From Geobacteraceae bacterium (GTDB taxonomy: Bacteria > Desulfobacterota > Desulfuromonadia > Geobacterales > Pseudopelobacteraceae): DNA of 37,588 nt. Positions 1 through 7,204 of this stretch are shown in pieces. The stretch spans positions 1 to 37,588 of the forward strand of contig JAJTBI010000021.1 of the NCBI GenBank assembly GCA_021286935.1, read 5' to 3'. The notes under the pieces were generated by a model. It was not told where the DNA came from, did no database searches, and was given only the letters and a program-made list of their open reading frames with translations. Every line of letters starts with the position of its first letter. The stretch's first letter is position 1. A program made the position numbers and the translations under genes.

Positions 1-1
1 T

Positions 2-1147
2 TTCCTAGATAGGATAGGGGATCGAATCGAAAAAGGAACCTTCAAGTTTGCTGAAGCATTCCCTGGAGCAAGCAGGAAAGAAAAGGCGTTCTTTACCAAT
101 CTGGAGGGCAGGGAGTACCGGCCTGAACCACACCATGTCTTGTTTGGGGACTATGCCAAGGAATGGATGAAAACTATCTTTCCCACCTTTGGCTCCCCCA
201 GTAAACGGAATCTGTATAAACAAGCATTGGTGGCCTGGATACTTCCCCGCTTTAAGAACATGACCTTCTACCAGATCAGTGGACAGGAATTGTTCGCCTT
301 CACGGAAACCATGATTGCAAAATCAGGAACCAACAAAGGCAAGCCACTGTCACGGATCAGGAAGATCAACCTGCTGATACCGTTACGGGCTATTTGGAAT
401 GATGCCTGTGACCATTACCGCTGGGTTATCAAAAGCCCCTTTGACAACCTGCACAAGAAACTGCCGAAGACAGAAACAAAAGAGCGAACTGTCATCAGAT
501 TCAATGACTGGCTCCTGTTCCTTGAAAACTTGGAAGAGCATTACCGTCCCATTGCAGAACTGATGATCCTGACCGGCATGATTGCCTCTGAGCTGTCAGC
601 ACTGACACAAGAAGACATCATAGGAGATTATATTCATCTGAACCGTTCCTATGTTCTTGGGGAAGAAAAGCAAACACTCAAAAATAACTACCGGAAACGG
701 AAAGTCTTCATCACCCAGGCAATCAGACAACGGCTTGACCTACTCATCAACCGTGCAACTACCCCGCACCTGGTCACCACACCACGGGGAACCAGATTCA
801 AAAGCACGGATTTTGCCAAGGTCTGGAAAAAGGCAGTTGATAAAGCCGGGATTCCCAGCGTCACCTCTTACTCGGCACGACATTCCTTTGCTGCCTGGAG
901 TCTGACCATTGGAATTAACCCTCTGAAGCTCGTCAAGCTCATGGGCCATGCCAGTAAGCAGATGATCTATGAAGTCTACGGAAACTACGTGGAAGGGCTT
1001 GAAGAGGACACAGAGGCCATTCTGGAATACTACGGTGAGGACTTTATCAGGGGTAAGAAAATAAAAAACCCGGTGCTGTGTGGGTACAGTACCGGGTACA
1101 GTCTGGGGATTGTTCAGCCTAACTACTTAATCCCTATATCTTTTTAA
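2..1147 (+). CDS. Tyrosine recombinase (phage-type integrase), 5' end outside window
   Basis: The frame is open from base 2, so this is the C-terminal part of a longer integrase. A TTG at 140 could be called as a start, but the preceding residues (including IEKGTFKFAEAFP) resemble the N-terminal arm-type DNA-binding domain of DUF3596 integrases, so the gene very probably begins upstream. A SAM-like core-binding domain follows, then the catalytic domain. Seen there: the box around TGMIASEL, where most family members have Arg in TGxR but this protein has Ile; the second Arg in YSARHSF, with Tyr where His is common; the GH of LMGHASK; and the nucleophile region YEVYGNY. The family cuts and rejoins DNA through a 3'-phosphotyrosine to integrate or excise an element. 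The last 30 or so residues lie beyond the catalytic Tyr and overlap an antisense terminator. Whether the enzyme is active is uncertain. Confidence 0.88.
   Translation, partial: FLDRIGDRIEKGTFKFAEAFPGASRKEKAFFTNLEGREYRPEPHHVLFGDYAKEWMKTIFPTFGSPSKRNLYKQALVAWILPRFKNMTFYQISGQELFAFTETMIAKSGTNKGKPLSRIRKINLLIPLRAIWNDACDHYRWVIKSPFDNLHKKLPKTETKERTVIRFNDWLLFLENLEEHYRPIAELMILTGMIASELSALTQEDIIGDYIHLNRSYVLGEEKQTLKNNYRKRKVFITQAIRQRLDLLINRATTPHLVTTPRGTRFKSTDFAKVWKKAVDKAGIPSVTSYSARHSFAAWSLTIGINPLKLVKLMGHASKQMIYEVYGNYVEGLEEDTEAILEYYGEDFIRGKKIKNPVLCGYSTGYSLGIVQPNYLIPISF
1062..1097 (-). terminator. Intrinsic terminator for tRNA-Gly, inside the integrase frame
   Basis: On the minus strand a 12-bp stem (1086-1097 pairing with 1068-1079, one G-U pair, 6-nt loop) is followed by a T-rich tract, the complement of the A-run at 1057-1068. 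It lies about 50 bases beyond the 3' end of tRNA-Gly and would end that transcript. It sits antisense within the 3' coding part of the integrase. Confidence 0.65.
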
Positions 1148-1222
<75 letters not shown>

Positions 1223-1236
1223 TTGGTGAGAAAAGT

Positions 1237-1265
1237 TATTTAGCAAATGTAGGGAAGAGAGTCAA
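1237..1265 (-). promoter_or_regulatory. Predicted sigma-70 promoter of tRNA-Gly
   Basis: On the minus strand TTGACT (1260-1265) is separated by 17 bases from TAAATA (1237-1242), placing the start about 8 bases before the tRNA 5' end. Motif and spacing only. Confidence 0.5.
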
Positions 1266-1310
1266 TAAATTTTTTATTGCGTATGAAAAAATGTCAAGAT
1301 CTGGTTATTG

Positions 1311-1820
1311 CTATTTAGATGCGCCAAAGAAATTCAGGATGGCATCATCCAGGCTGACGGCATCTTGCTTTTTTGCAGGGATCTCGGCTGCTTTAGGTGG
1401 TTCTGCGGCGCTTGGAGGTGCTGTTTGCACCGCTTCCTGAAAGAGTAGCTCAATGCCGTTGATATCTTCTGCAATAGTAGCCGCAGGTGGGGCTGGCGGC
1501 GGTGGTACGGAATTTTCTTGCTTTGGTTCCTGCGGTTTTGCTTCTGTTTGCTGGGGGGTGCCAAATGCCTTGTTGTCAAACTCACCGCTTTTCAGACGTC
1601 GAAGCATTTCTTTGTGTTGTTCCTTCATCAGATCTTCAACAACAGCTTCCAGGTTGTCTATCCTGAGAATATCGGCGTAGCTGGTTTTTTGTGAACAGAG
1701 GATAACGCCCTCCCGATACAGCAGGGTGATGATGTGGGGATTCCTGACGCCACTGTCTTCGGTCTGGATATGAAATACAGAGCCTTTGTAGTTGATATTG
1801 TGGTTGTAGCCCAGCAGCAT
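1311..1820 (-). CDS. Conserved protein of unknown function
   Basis: A 169-residue protein with no firm functional assignment. Residues 1-80 look like a compact mixed alpha/beta domain starting MLLGYNHNINYKG and containing HIQTEDSG and PHIITLLYREG. From memory this N-terminus is shared by unannotated proteins of Geobacter-type and other delta-proteobacteria. Residues about 85-130 are a Pro/Gln/Ala-rich linker, and the last dozen residues (SLDDAILNFFG) look like a short amphipathic C-terminal motif, an arrangement typical of an adaptor or docking protein. No signal peptide or membrane helix. A GAGG ribosome site lies 8 bases before the ATG. It is the last gene of the murI operon, 11 bases after the GerMN gene. 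Confidence 0.8.
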   Translation of the reverse strand: MLLGYNHNINYKGSVFHIQTEDSGVRNPHIITLLYREGVILCSQKTSYADILRIDNLEAVVEDLMKEQHKEMLRRLKSGEFDNKAFGTPQQTEAKPQEPKQENSVPPPPAPPAATIAEDINGIELLFQEAVQTAPPSAAEPPKAAEIPAKKQDAVSLDDAILNFFGASK

Positions 1821-1831
1821 GGTGGTGTCCT

Positions 1832-2425
1832 CTACTTTTTTCCCTGCGGTGGTGTTGACGCAGGTGGTAGCTCCAGGGAGTAATCAGGTTCCAGTGGCTC
1901 GGACAGGTCGAGGTGACGCAGGCGTGCTGCCTGATCACCATCAAGGGTGATCTTTACCTGCTGTATTTCCGGCATGTTACTGCAGATAGTATTGACGATT
2001 GCGTAAACTGCCATCATTTCAGCTGAGCTGCCCGGCTCCAGTGATTCAGCAAAGTCTTTGCCCAGGTCAACAGTGGCGAGAGGGTCCTCAATTTTTACGC
2101 TGTTAATTGTGGTCCATTCGGGAATAACGGCAGTCAGTTCTCCTACCGGGCCTACGAACAACTCTTCCAGCAGTGAGCGAAGGCAGGTGGAGCGGTCTTC
2201 GCAGGTCTCAACTTCGCGGGCTTCCCGGACCAGGTGGGATTCGTCATCGCCAAAAAAGAGCGTTATCTTTTTGGTCACGGCCGGTCCCTGTTTGCCTGGT
2301 GGCGTGTCTGGAAGCTGTCGTGCTTCCTGATATTTTTGCCAGAATAGCCCACCAAATACCAAAGCGATCAGAATAAAAGGTACCACTATATCGGCACCGA
2401 TACGTTGCTTGTGTTGTATCGCCAT
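1832..2425 (-). CDS. GerMN (sporulation/spore germination-type) domain protein
   Basis: A 197-residue protein with one N-terminal membrane helix (about residues 11-28, no lipobox Cys) and an exported GerMN domain. Seen: the opening strand KKITLFFGDDESHLVREAR, the middle LRSLLEELFVGP, and the LATVDLGKDFAESLEPGSSAE stretch with the small-residue turn typical of the fold. GerMN domains occur in envelope proteins of Bacillus and in many non-sporulating bacteria, where the role is unclear; peptidoglycan-associated roles have been proposed. Its ATG overlaps the murI stop by one base (TGATG), so the two are probably translationally coupled. Coupling to the enzyme that makes D-glutamate fits a cell-wall role, but that is inference. 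Confidence 0.85.
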   Translation of the reverse strand: MAIQHKQRIGADIVVPFILIALVFGGLFWQKYQEARQLPDTPPGKQGPAVTKKITLFFGDDESHLVREAREVETCEDRSTCLRSLLEELFVGPVGELTAVIPEWTTINSVKIEDPLATVDLGKDFAESLEPGSSAEMMAVYAIVNTICSNMPEIQQVKITLDGDQAARLRHLDLSEPLEPDYSLELPPASTPPQGKK

Positions 2426-3252
2426 CAGTCTTTCTCCGTGTTGAGCCGGCAGTCATCAAGTGAAACCTGGTACACATCCCCCAGTTTGCCACCCAGAAAG
2501 CGGTTACCCACCCGTATAAAGCCGGCTGGTACATCGGTGACGTAATAGTGGTGGTTGCCCAGTTCTGCCGGAGGGCGCAGCATGTTTTTTTCCTGCAGGA
2601 TGGTTGCTACGGTGCGGGCGGTTTCTTCGGCAGAGTCCACCAGGGTGACGTCAGGTCCCATAACCTCGGCTATAATTTTTTTCAACAAGGGATAGTGGGT
2701 GCAGCCCAGTACCAGTGTATCAACTTGTGCCTCACGTAGTTCTTCAAGGTAGAGTCGTGCGGTCATCAGTGTGACGTCGTTATCGATCCAACCTTCTTCT
2801 GCCAGGGGCACAAAGAGCGGACAGGGTTTGGCAAGCACTGAAATCTCCGGATTCAAACGCTTGATGGCCCGTGAATAGGCGCTGCTGCGGATGGTGCCGC
2901 TGGTGCCGATGACTCCGACAACGCCACTGCGGGTTACTTCAGCTGCCCGCTTTGCGCCGGGTTCTATGACGCCGACCACCGGAATCGGTAGAGAACGGCG
3001 CAATGTTGGCAATGCTACGGCAGAGGCGGTGTTGCAGGCAACGACCAATAGCTTGATATCCCGTTTAATCAGGAATGAGGCTATCTCTTGCGAGTAGCGG
3101 ATAACGGTGTCCGGTGACTTGGTGCCATAGGGGACCCGTGCCGTATCACCAAAATAGATGGTGTCTTCCTGGGGCAGGGCTTTGGTCAGTTCGCGCAAGA
3201 CCGTTAAGCCACCTACTCCGGAATCAAATATGCCGATTGCCTGCCAGGACAC
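2425..3252 (-). CDS. murI: Glutamate racemase MurI
   Basis: Cytoplasmic, cofactor-independent racemase converting L-glutamate to D-glutamate for peptidoglycan stem peptides. The N-terminal IFDSGVGGLTVL motif, first catalytic Cys73 in VVACNTAS and second catalytic Cys184 in LGCTHYPLL are all intact. The frame extends upstream to 3417, but that extension is unlike the family. An ATG at 3261 directly abuts an AGGAGG ribosome site, whereas the GTG at 3252 lies 9 bases from it, so GTG 3252 is preferred (275 residues, normal length). First gene of an operon with the GerMN gene and the unknown gene ending at 1311, and divergent from the CIRCE-controlled hrcA block. Confidence 0.96.
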   Translation of the reverse strand: MSWQAIGIFDSGVGGLTVLRELTKALPQEDTIYFGDTARVPYGTKSPDTVIRYSQEIASFLIKRDIKLLVVACNTASAVALPTLRRSLPIPVVGVIEPGAKRAAEVTRSGVVGVIGTSGTIRSSAYSRAIKRLNPEISVLAKPCPLFVPLAEEGWIDNDVTLMTARLYLEELREAQVDTLVLGCTHYPLLKKIIAEVMGPDVTLVDSAEETARTVATILQEKNMLRPPAELGNHHYYVTDVPAGFIRVGNRFLGGKLGDVYQVSLDDCRLNTEKD

Positions 3253-3261
3253 CGGGAACAT

Positions 3262-3267
3262 CCTCCT
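3262..3267 (-). promoter_or_regulatory. Ribosome binding site deciding the murI start
   Basis: A consensus AGGAGG on the minus strand. It touches the ATG at 3261 with no spacer but is 9 bases from the GTG at 3252, supporting GTG as the initiation codon. Confidence 0.7.
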
Positions 3268-3286
3268 GTATTTATTTGAATAACTA

Positions 3287-3315
3287 TATATAAAGCGTTT
3301 CTTGTCGGCAGGCAA
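3287..3315 (-). promoter_or_regulatory. Predicted sigma-70 promoter of the murI operon
   Basis: TTGCCT (3310-3315), 17 bases, TATATA (3287-3292) on the minus strand; predicted start near 3280. It lies inside the non-conserved upstream part of the murI frame, supporting the downstream start. Confidence 0.5.
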
Positions 3316-3369
3316 GCTCTTTACTGGTTTTTGCGTCTGAGTACCGTCCTGGTTTGTTTGAATATGGCC

Positions 3370-3398
3370 TTGACAAATAGAGGCCTGCTGATTACCTT
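3370..3398 (+). promoter_or_regulatory. Predicted promoter of the hrcA-grpE-dnaK operon
   Basis: A consensus TTGACA (3370-3375) and a weak -10 (TACCTT, 3393-3398) are 17 bases apart, so transcription would begin at or next to the CIRCE operator at 3407. That is the usual placement for HrcA repression. Confidence 0.5.
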
Positions 3399-3406
3399 GT
3401 GGCGTA

Positions 3407-3433
3407 TTAGCACTCAACTTTATAGAGTGCTAA
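3407..3433 (+). promoter_or_regulatory. CIRCE operator (HrcA binding site)
   Basis: A perfect match to the CIRCE consensus, TTAGCACTC-N9-GAGTGCTAA, 53 bases before the hrcA start. HrcA binds this inverted repeat and represses heat-shock genes; GroEL normally helps HrcA fold, and heat relieves repression. No second CIRCE was seen in the window, so dnaJ would depend on read-through or another promoter. Confidence 0.97.
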
Positions 3434-3485
3434 GAGAGCCCCGTTGAGGTTGATAACAGGGAAAGAAACAGGCAAAGGATGTGTC

Positions 3486-4520
3486 ATGGTTGATCTGACA
3501 CTCTCACAACGAAGCAGGCAGATTCTGGAGGCGATTGTCGAAGACTATATCGCCACAGCTGAGCCGGTTGGCAGCAGCGCTGTTGCCCGGCGTCATGCCC
3601 TGTCCCTGTCTTCGGCCACGGTTCGTAATGTCATGGCAAGCCTTGAAGAGTTGGGCTTGCTGGCATCACCCCATACCTCTGCTGGACGGATTCCCACCGA
3701 TAAGGGATTCCGGTTTTATGTCGATTCTCTGGTGGGCCTGCGGACGATCACCCATACGGAAAAGAAAGAGATCCTGAAGCGTTGCCGGGAAACCGGCGGT
3801 AACCTGACCGACCTGCTGCGGGAGGCCAGTCGCACCCTTTCAAGCCTTTCCAACTATACCGGCATTGTGGTGGCACCGCGTTTTACCACCAGCATGTTCC
3901 GCCAGATTGAGTTCATCAAGCTAGGTGCCCGGCGTGTTTTGGCTATTCTGGTGACCTGTAGCGGAGCGGTGCAGAACCGGATTATTGAGGTTGATCAGGA
4001 GTTCTCGCCTGAAGATCTGGTCAGGATGTCCAACTACCTGAACAGTACACTTGAAGGACTTTCCATCAGCCAGGTGCGGGAAAAGATTCTGGCTGAGATG
4101 GAACTGGAAAAGAACCGCTACGATCAGATGATGACCAGGGCGCTGAGTCTGTCACAACAGGCGCTGCCTGATGAACAGGATGAGGTTTACATCACCGGTC
4201 AGTCCCGGATCTTTGAACAGCCCGAGTTCAGTGACGTAACCAAGATGCGGGAAATATTTCAGGCCTTTGAGGAAAAAGGCCGATTGGTACAACTACTGGG
4301 TAATTGCATGCAGGCGCAGGGGGTTCAGATTTTTATCGGTTCAGAAACGCCGCTTAAAGAGATGGCCGGCATGAGTCTAATTACTTCCACCTATATGACC
4401 GATGCAAACACCATCGGCCTGATGGGGGTGATTGGGCCGACCCGAATGGGGTATTCATCGGTGATTCCGATTGTTGATTATACGGCACAACTGGTCAGCC
4501 GTTTGCTGACAGAACGATAA
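3486..4520 (+). CDS. hrcA: Heat-inducible transcription repressor HrcA
   Basis: Repressor of class I heat-shock genes. Residues about 3-75 are the winged helix-turn-helix, with LSQRSRQILEAIVEDY, the recognition region LSSATVRNVMASLEELG and the wing HTSAGRIPTDKGFRFYVD, all signature HrcA sequence. A GAF-like middle domain and inserted dimerization domain follow, and the C-terminus contains IGPTRMGYSSVIPIVDY. The longest frame begins at 3444, but the ATG at 3486 has an AAGGA site 6 bases upstream and gives the usual family length (344 residues). It is the first gene after the CIRCE and therefore autoregulated; grpE follows after 43 bases. Confidence 0.97.
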   Translation: MVDLTLSQRSRQILEAIVEDYIATAEPVGSSAVARRHALSLSSATVRNVMASLEELGLLASPHTSAGRIPTDKGFRFYVDSLVGLRTITHTEKKEILKRCRETGGNLTDLLREASRTLSSLSNYTGIVVAPRFTTSMFRQIEFIKLGARRVLAILVTCSGAVQNRIIEVDQEFSPEDLVRMSNYLNSTLEGLSISQVREKILAEMELEKNRYDQMMTRALSLSQQALPDEQDEVYITGQSRIFEQPEFSDVTKMREIFQAFEEKGRLVQLLGNCMQAQGVQIFIGSETPLKEMAGMSLITSTYMTDANTIGLMGVIGPTRMGYSSVIPIVDYTAQLVSRLLTER

Positions 4521-4563
4521 TGAACACTGCAGTGCAGTTGTTCTGAGAGGATAGCCTGGTACC

Positions 4564-5109
4564 ATGAACAAAGAACAACAGGACGTACAGACAGAGCAGG
4601 AACCGGTGGTTGAAGTTAGTGAGGTAACGCCGGAGCAGACGATTGCTCAACTGCAGGAGCAACTTGCAGCAAAAGAGCAGGAGGCAAAGGATAACTGGGA
4701 TAAACTGCTGCGTGAGCGGGCTGACCTGGAAAACTATCGCAAGCGGGCCTCCCGTGAAAAGGAAGAACTGCTGAACTACGGTATCAAGTCCTTGGTTGAA
4801 GAGGTGTTGCCGGTACTGGATAACCTTGAGCGTGCCCTTGAGCATGCCAATGAAGATGGCCTGCCAGCCCTGGTTGAAGGGGTTAAGATGACCCATACCC
4901 TGCTGCAGACAGCCTTGAAGAAGTTTGGCGTCTGTGCCGTTGACGGAAATTGCGGTACCCTGTTTGATCCGGCCTTCCACCAGGCCATGGCCCAGGTGGA
5001 GACCAGTGAGCATCCGGGTAACACCATTGTGCAGGAGTTTCAGAAGGGTTACCTGCTGAAGGAGCGCTTGCTGCGGCCATCCATGGTGTCGGTTGCAAAA
5101 AATCCCTAA
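4564..5109 (+). CDS. grpE: Nucleotide exchange factor GrpE
   Basis: Cochaperone that opens the nucleotide cleft of DnaK and releases ADP. At 181 residues it is normal length. An acidic, Gln/Glu-rich N-terminus leads into a long helix (about residues 25-85, with [20 protein letters not shown]) used for dimerization. The C-terminal beta domain that contacts DnaK includes [12 protein letters not shown] and the closing [19 protein letters not shown] signature. It lies between hrcA and dnaK in the CIRCE-controlled operon. The ribosome site is modest (AGAGGA, about 12 bases before ATG). Confidence 0.97.
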   Translation: MNKEQQDVQTEQEPVVEVSEVTPEQTIAQLQEQLAAKEQEAKDNWDKLLRERADLENYRKRASREKEELLNYGIKSLVEEVLPVLDNLERALEHANEDGLPALVEGVKMTHTLLQTALKKFGVCAVDGNCGTLFDPAFHQAMAQVETSEHPGNTIVQEFQKGYLLKERLLRPSMVSVAKNP

Positions 5110-5196
5110 GAATTATTTTCAGCTGCCCCTTGTTTTTTAACGAACCAATACCCACGTTTCATATCAGGAAGACATTCAGGAAGGAGAATGACAGTC

Positions 5197-7116
5197 ATGA
5201 GTAAAGTTATCGGCATTGACCTTGGAACCACCAACTCCTGCGTTGCAATCATGGAGGGCGGGGAGCCGATCGTTATCGCCAACTCTGAAGGCAGCCGTAC
5301 CACCCCCTCAATGGTGGCTTTCACCGAAGCAGGTGAGCGGATTGTTGGCCAGCAGGCCAAGCGCCAGGCGGTTACCAACCCGGAGAACACCCTCTTCGCC
5401 ATCAAGCGTCTGATTGGCCGCAAGTTTGAAACTGAGGCAGTTAAGAAGGATATCGCCATTTCCCCGTTCAAAATCGTCAAGGCAGATAACGGTGATGCCT
5501 GGGTTGATGTGCGGGATAAAAAATATTCTCCGCCGGAGATCTCGGCCATTATTCTGCAGAAGATGAAAAAGACCGCTGAAGACTATCTGGGCGAGACAGT
5601 TACCGATGCAGTTATTACCGTACCGGCCTATTTTGATGACTCACAGCGTCAGGCCACCAAGGATGCTGGCAAGATCGCCGGTTTGAACGTGCTGCGGATC
5701 ATCAACGAGCCGACCGCTGCTGCGTTGGCCTATGGTCTGGATAAGAAGAAGGATGAGAAGATTGCTGTATTTGACCTGGGCGGCGGTACCTTTGACGTCT
5801 CCGTGCTTGAACTGGGTGACGGTGTGTTTGAGGTGAAATCCACCAACGGTGACACCTTCCTGGGTGGCGAAGATTTTGACCAGAAGATCATCGACTGGAT
5901 TGCTGACGAGTTTAAAAAGGACCAGGGTATTGACCTGCGTGGCGACAAGATGGCCCTGCAGCGTCTGAAAGAGGCAGCAGAAAAGGCCAAGTGCGAGCTG
6001 TCCGGCTCTATGGAAACCGACATCAATCTGCCGTTCATCACAGCTGATGCCAGCGGTCCCAAGCACCTCAACCTGAAGCTGTCCCGTGCCAAGCTGGAGT
6101 CACTCTGTGATGATCTGCTGCGTAAGCTGGAGGCTCCCTGCCGTACTGCCATGAAGGATGCTGGTCTGTCTGCTTCCGAGATTGACGAAGTTATCCTGGT
6201 GGGTGGTATGACCCGTATGCCGGCGGTTGTACAACGGGTACAGGAAATTTTCGGTAAGGTCCCCAACAAAGGGGTTAACCCTGATGAGGTGGTGGCCATC
6301 GGTGCCGGTATCCAGGGCGGCGTACTCAAGGGCGATGTCAAGGATGTTCTGCTGCTGGATGTAACCCCGCTTTCACTGGGGATCGAGACCCTGGGCGGTG
6401 TGTTGACCCGGCTGATTGAGAAGAACACCACCATCCCTTGCCGCAAGTCCCAGACCTTCTCCACGGCTGCCGATAACCAGCCGGCTGTGTCGATCCACGT
6501 ACTGCAGGGTGAGCGCGAGATGGCCCGTGACAACAAGACGCTGGGTAATTTTGAACTGACTGGTATTCCTGCTGCACCCCGTGGCGTACCACAGATTGAA
6601 GTGACCTTTGATATTGATGCCAACGGCATTGTGCATGTCTCTGCCAAGGATCTGGGCACCGGTAAGGAGCAGTCAATCCGGATCACCGCCTCGTCCGGTC
6701 TGTCCAAGGAGGAGATCGACAAGATGGTTAAGGATGCAGAGTCCCACGCTGCAGAAGACAAGAAAAAGCGTGAGGCGATTGAGGCCCGTAACCAGGCAGA
6801 CTCCATGATCTACAGCACTGAAAAGTCACTGAAGGATGTTGGTGACAAGGTGGATGCCGTGGAAAAAGGTAACATCGAGAACAAGATTGCCGATCTGAAA
6901 AAGGTCATGGACAGCGATGATGCAGAAGTGATCAAAAAGGCTACTGACGAGCTTGCCCAGGCCGCTCATAAGCTGGCTGAGGCGATGTATGCCCAGGCTC
7001 AGCAGGCGCCCGGTGCAGACTCTTGCGGCGGCGACTGCGGTGCTCAGCAGGAGGCAGGAGCCAAGCCTAAGGATGAAAAGGTCGTTGACGCAGACTTTGA
7101 GGAAGTGAAGAAGTAG
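5197..7116 (+). CDS. dnaK: Chaperone protein DnaK (Hsp70)
   Basis: ATP-driven chaperone that binds exposed hydrophobic peptides in the cytoplasm with DnaJ and GrpE. The N-terminal ATPase domain (about residues 1-380) shows the phosphate loop [11 protein letters not shown], the second phosphate motif [12 protein letters not shown] and the adenosine motif [13 protein letters not shown]. The linker [19 protein letters not shown] is intact and leads to the substrate-binding beta domain and helical lid. The tail has a small Cys/Gly segment (SCGGDCG) before the usual acidic end [11 protein letters not shown]. Two ATGs compete: the one at 5188 is one base from the AAGGAG site, the one at 5197 is 10 bases away and gives the standard [10 protein letters not shown] start, so 5197 is preferred (639 residues). 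No CIRCE of its own. Confidence 0.98.
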   Translation: MSKVIGIDLGTTNSCVAIMEGGEPIVIANSEGSRTTPSMVAFTEAGERIVGQQAKRQAVTNPENTLFAIKRLIGRKFETEAVKKDIAISPFKIVKADNGDAWVDVRDKKYSPPEISAIILQKMKKTAEDYLGETVTDAVITVPAYFDDSQRQATKDAGKIAGLNVLRIINEPTAAALAYGLDKKKDEKIAVFDLGGGTFDVSVLELGDGVFEVKSTNGDTFLGGEDFDQKIIDWIADEFKKDQGIDLRGDKMALQRLKEAAEKAKCELSGSMETDINLPFITADASGPKHLNLKLSRAKLESLCDDLLRKLEAPCRTAMKDAGLSASEIDEVILVGGMTRMPAVVQRVQEIFGKVPNKGVNPDEVVAIGAGIQGGVLKGDVKDVLLLDVTPLSLGIETLGGVLTRLIEKNTTIPCRKSQTFSTAADNQPAVSIHVLQGEREMARDNKTLGNFELTGIPAAPRGVPQIEVTFDIDANGIVHVSAKDLGTGKEQSIRITASSGLSKEEIDKMVKDAESHAAEDKKKREAIEARNQADSMIYSTEKSLKDVGDKVDAVEKGNIENKIADLKKVMDSDDAEVIKKATDELAQAAHKLAEAMYAQAQQAPGADSCGGDCGAQQEAGAKPKDEKVVDADFEEVKK

Positions 7117-7144
7117 TCGATACGAAGGTATCCGGCTGGTAACG

Positions 7145-7173
7145 GTAGGGGCGGGTTTCAGACCCGCCCCTAC
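7145..7173. repeat. Perfect 12-bp palindrome, REP-like, between dnaK and dnaJ
   Basis: GTAGGGGCGGGT (7145-7156), a 5-base loop, then its exact reverse complement (7162-7173). It is very GC-rich and has no T-tract on either side, so it does not look like an intrinsic terminator. Similar GTAGGGGCGGGT palindromes are, from memory, dispersed in many bacterial genomes as REP-type elements. In the transcript it would form a very stable hairpin that could protect the upstream hrcA-grpE-dnaK mRNA from 3' exonucleases or reduce read-through into dnaJ. Confidence 0.75.
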
Positions 7174-7204
7174 ATCTGTATTCTGACTGATAAGGATATG
7201 AAGC

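Larger units (their letters stand above)
1..1147. mobile_element. Right end of a genomic island integrated at tRNA-Gly
   Basis: A site-specific recombinase gene ends one base before the CCA end of a tRNA-Gly gene, the standard arrangement for islands and prophages that use the 3' end of a tRNA as attachment site. The rest of the element must lie left of the window. From 1311 onward the genes are ordinary housekeeping genes, so the tRNA is the likely boundary. No second copy of the tRNA 3' end was seen in the window, so the other junction is not visible and the direct repeats that would prove integration cannot be shown here. Confidence 0.6.

Noticed and set aside
5730..6806. 358-residue frame antisense to dnaK
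   Set aside because: Long only because GC-rich dnaK codons leave the opposite strand open; Ser/Pro/Arg-rich product and no ribosome site.
7145..7173. dnaK-dnaJ palindrome as intrinsic terminator
   Set aside because: No T-tract on either strand; kept as a REP-like repeat instead.
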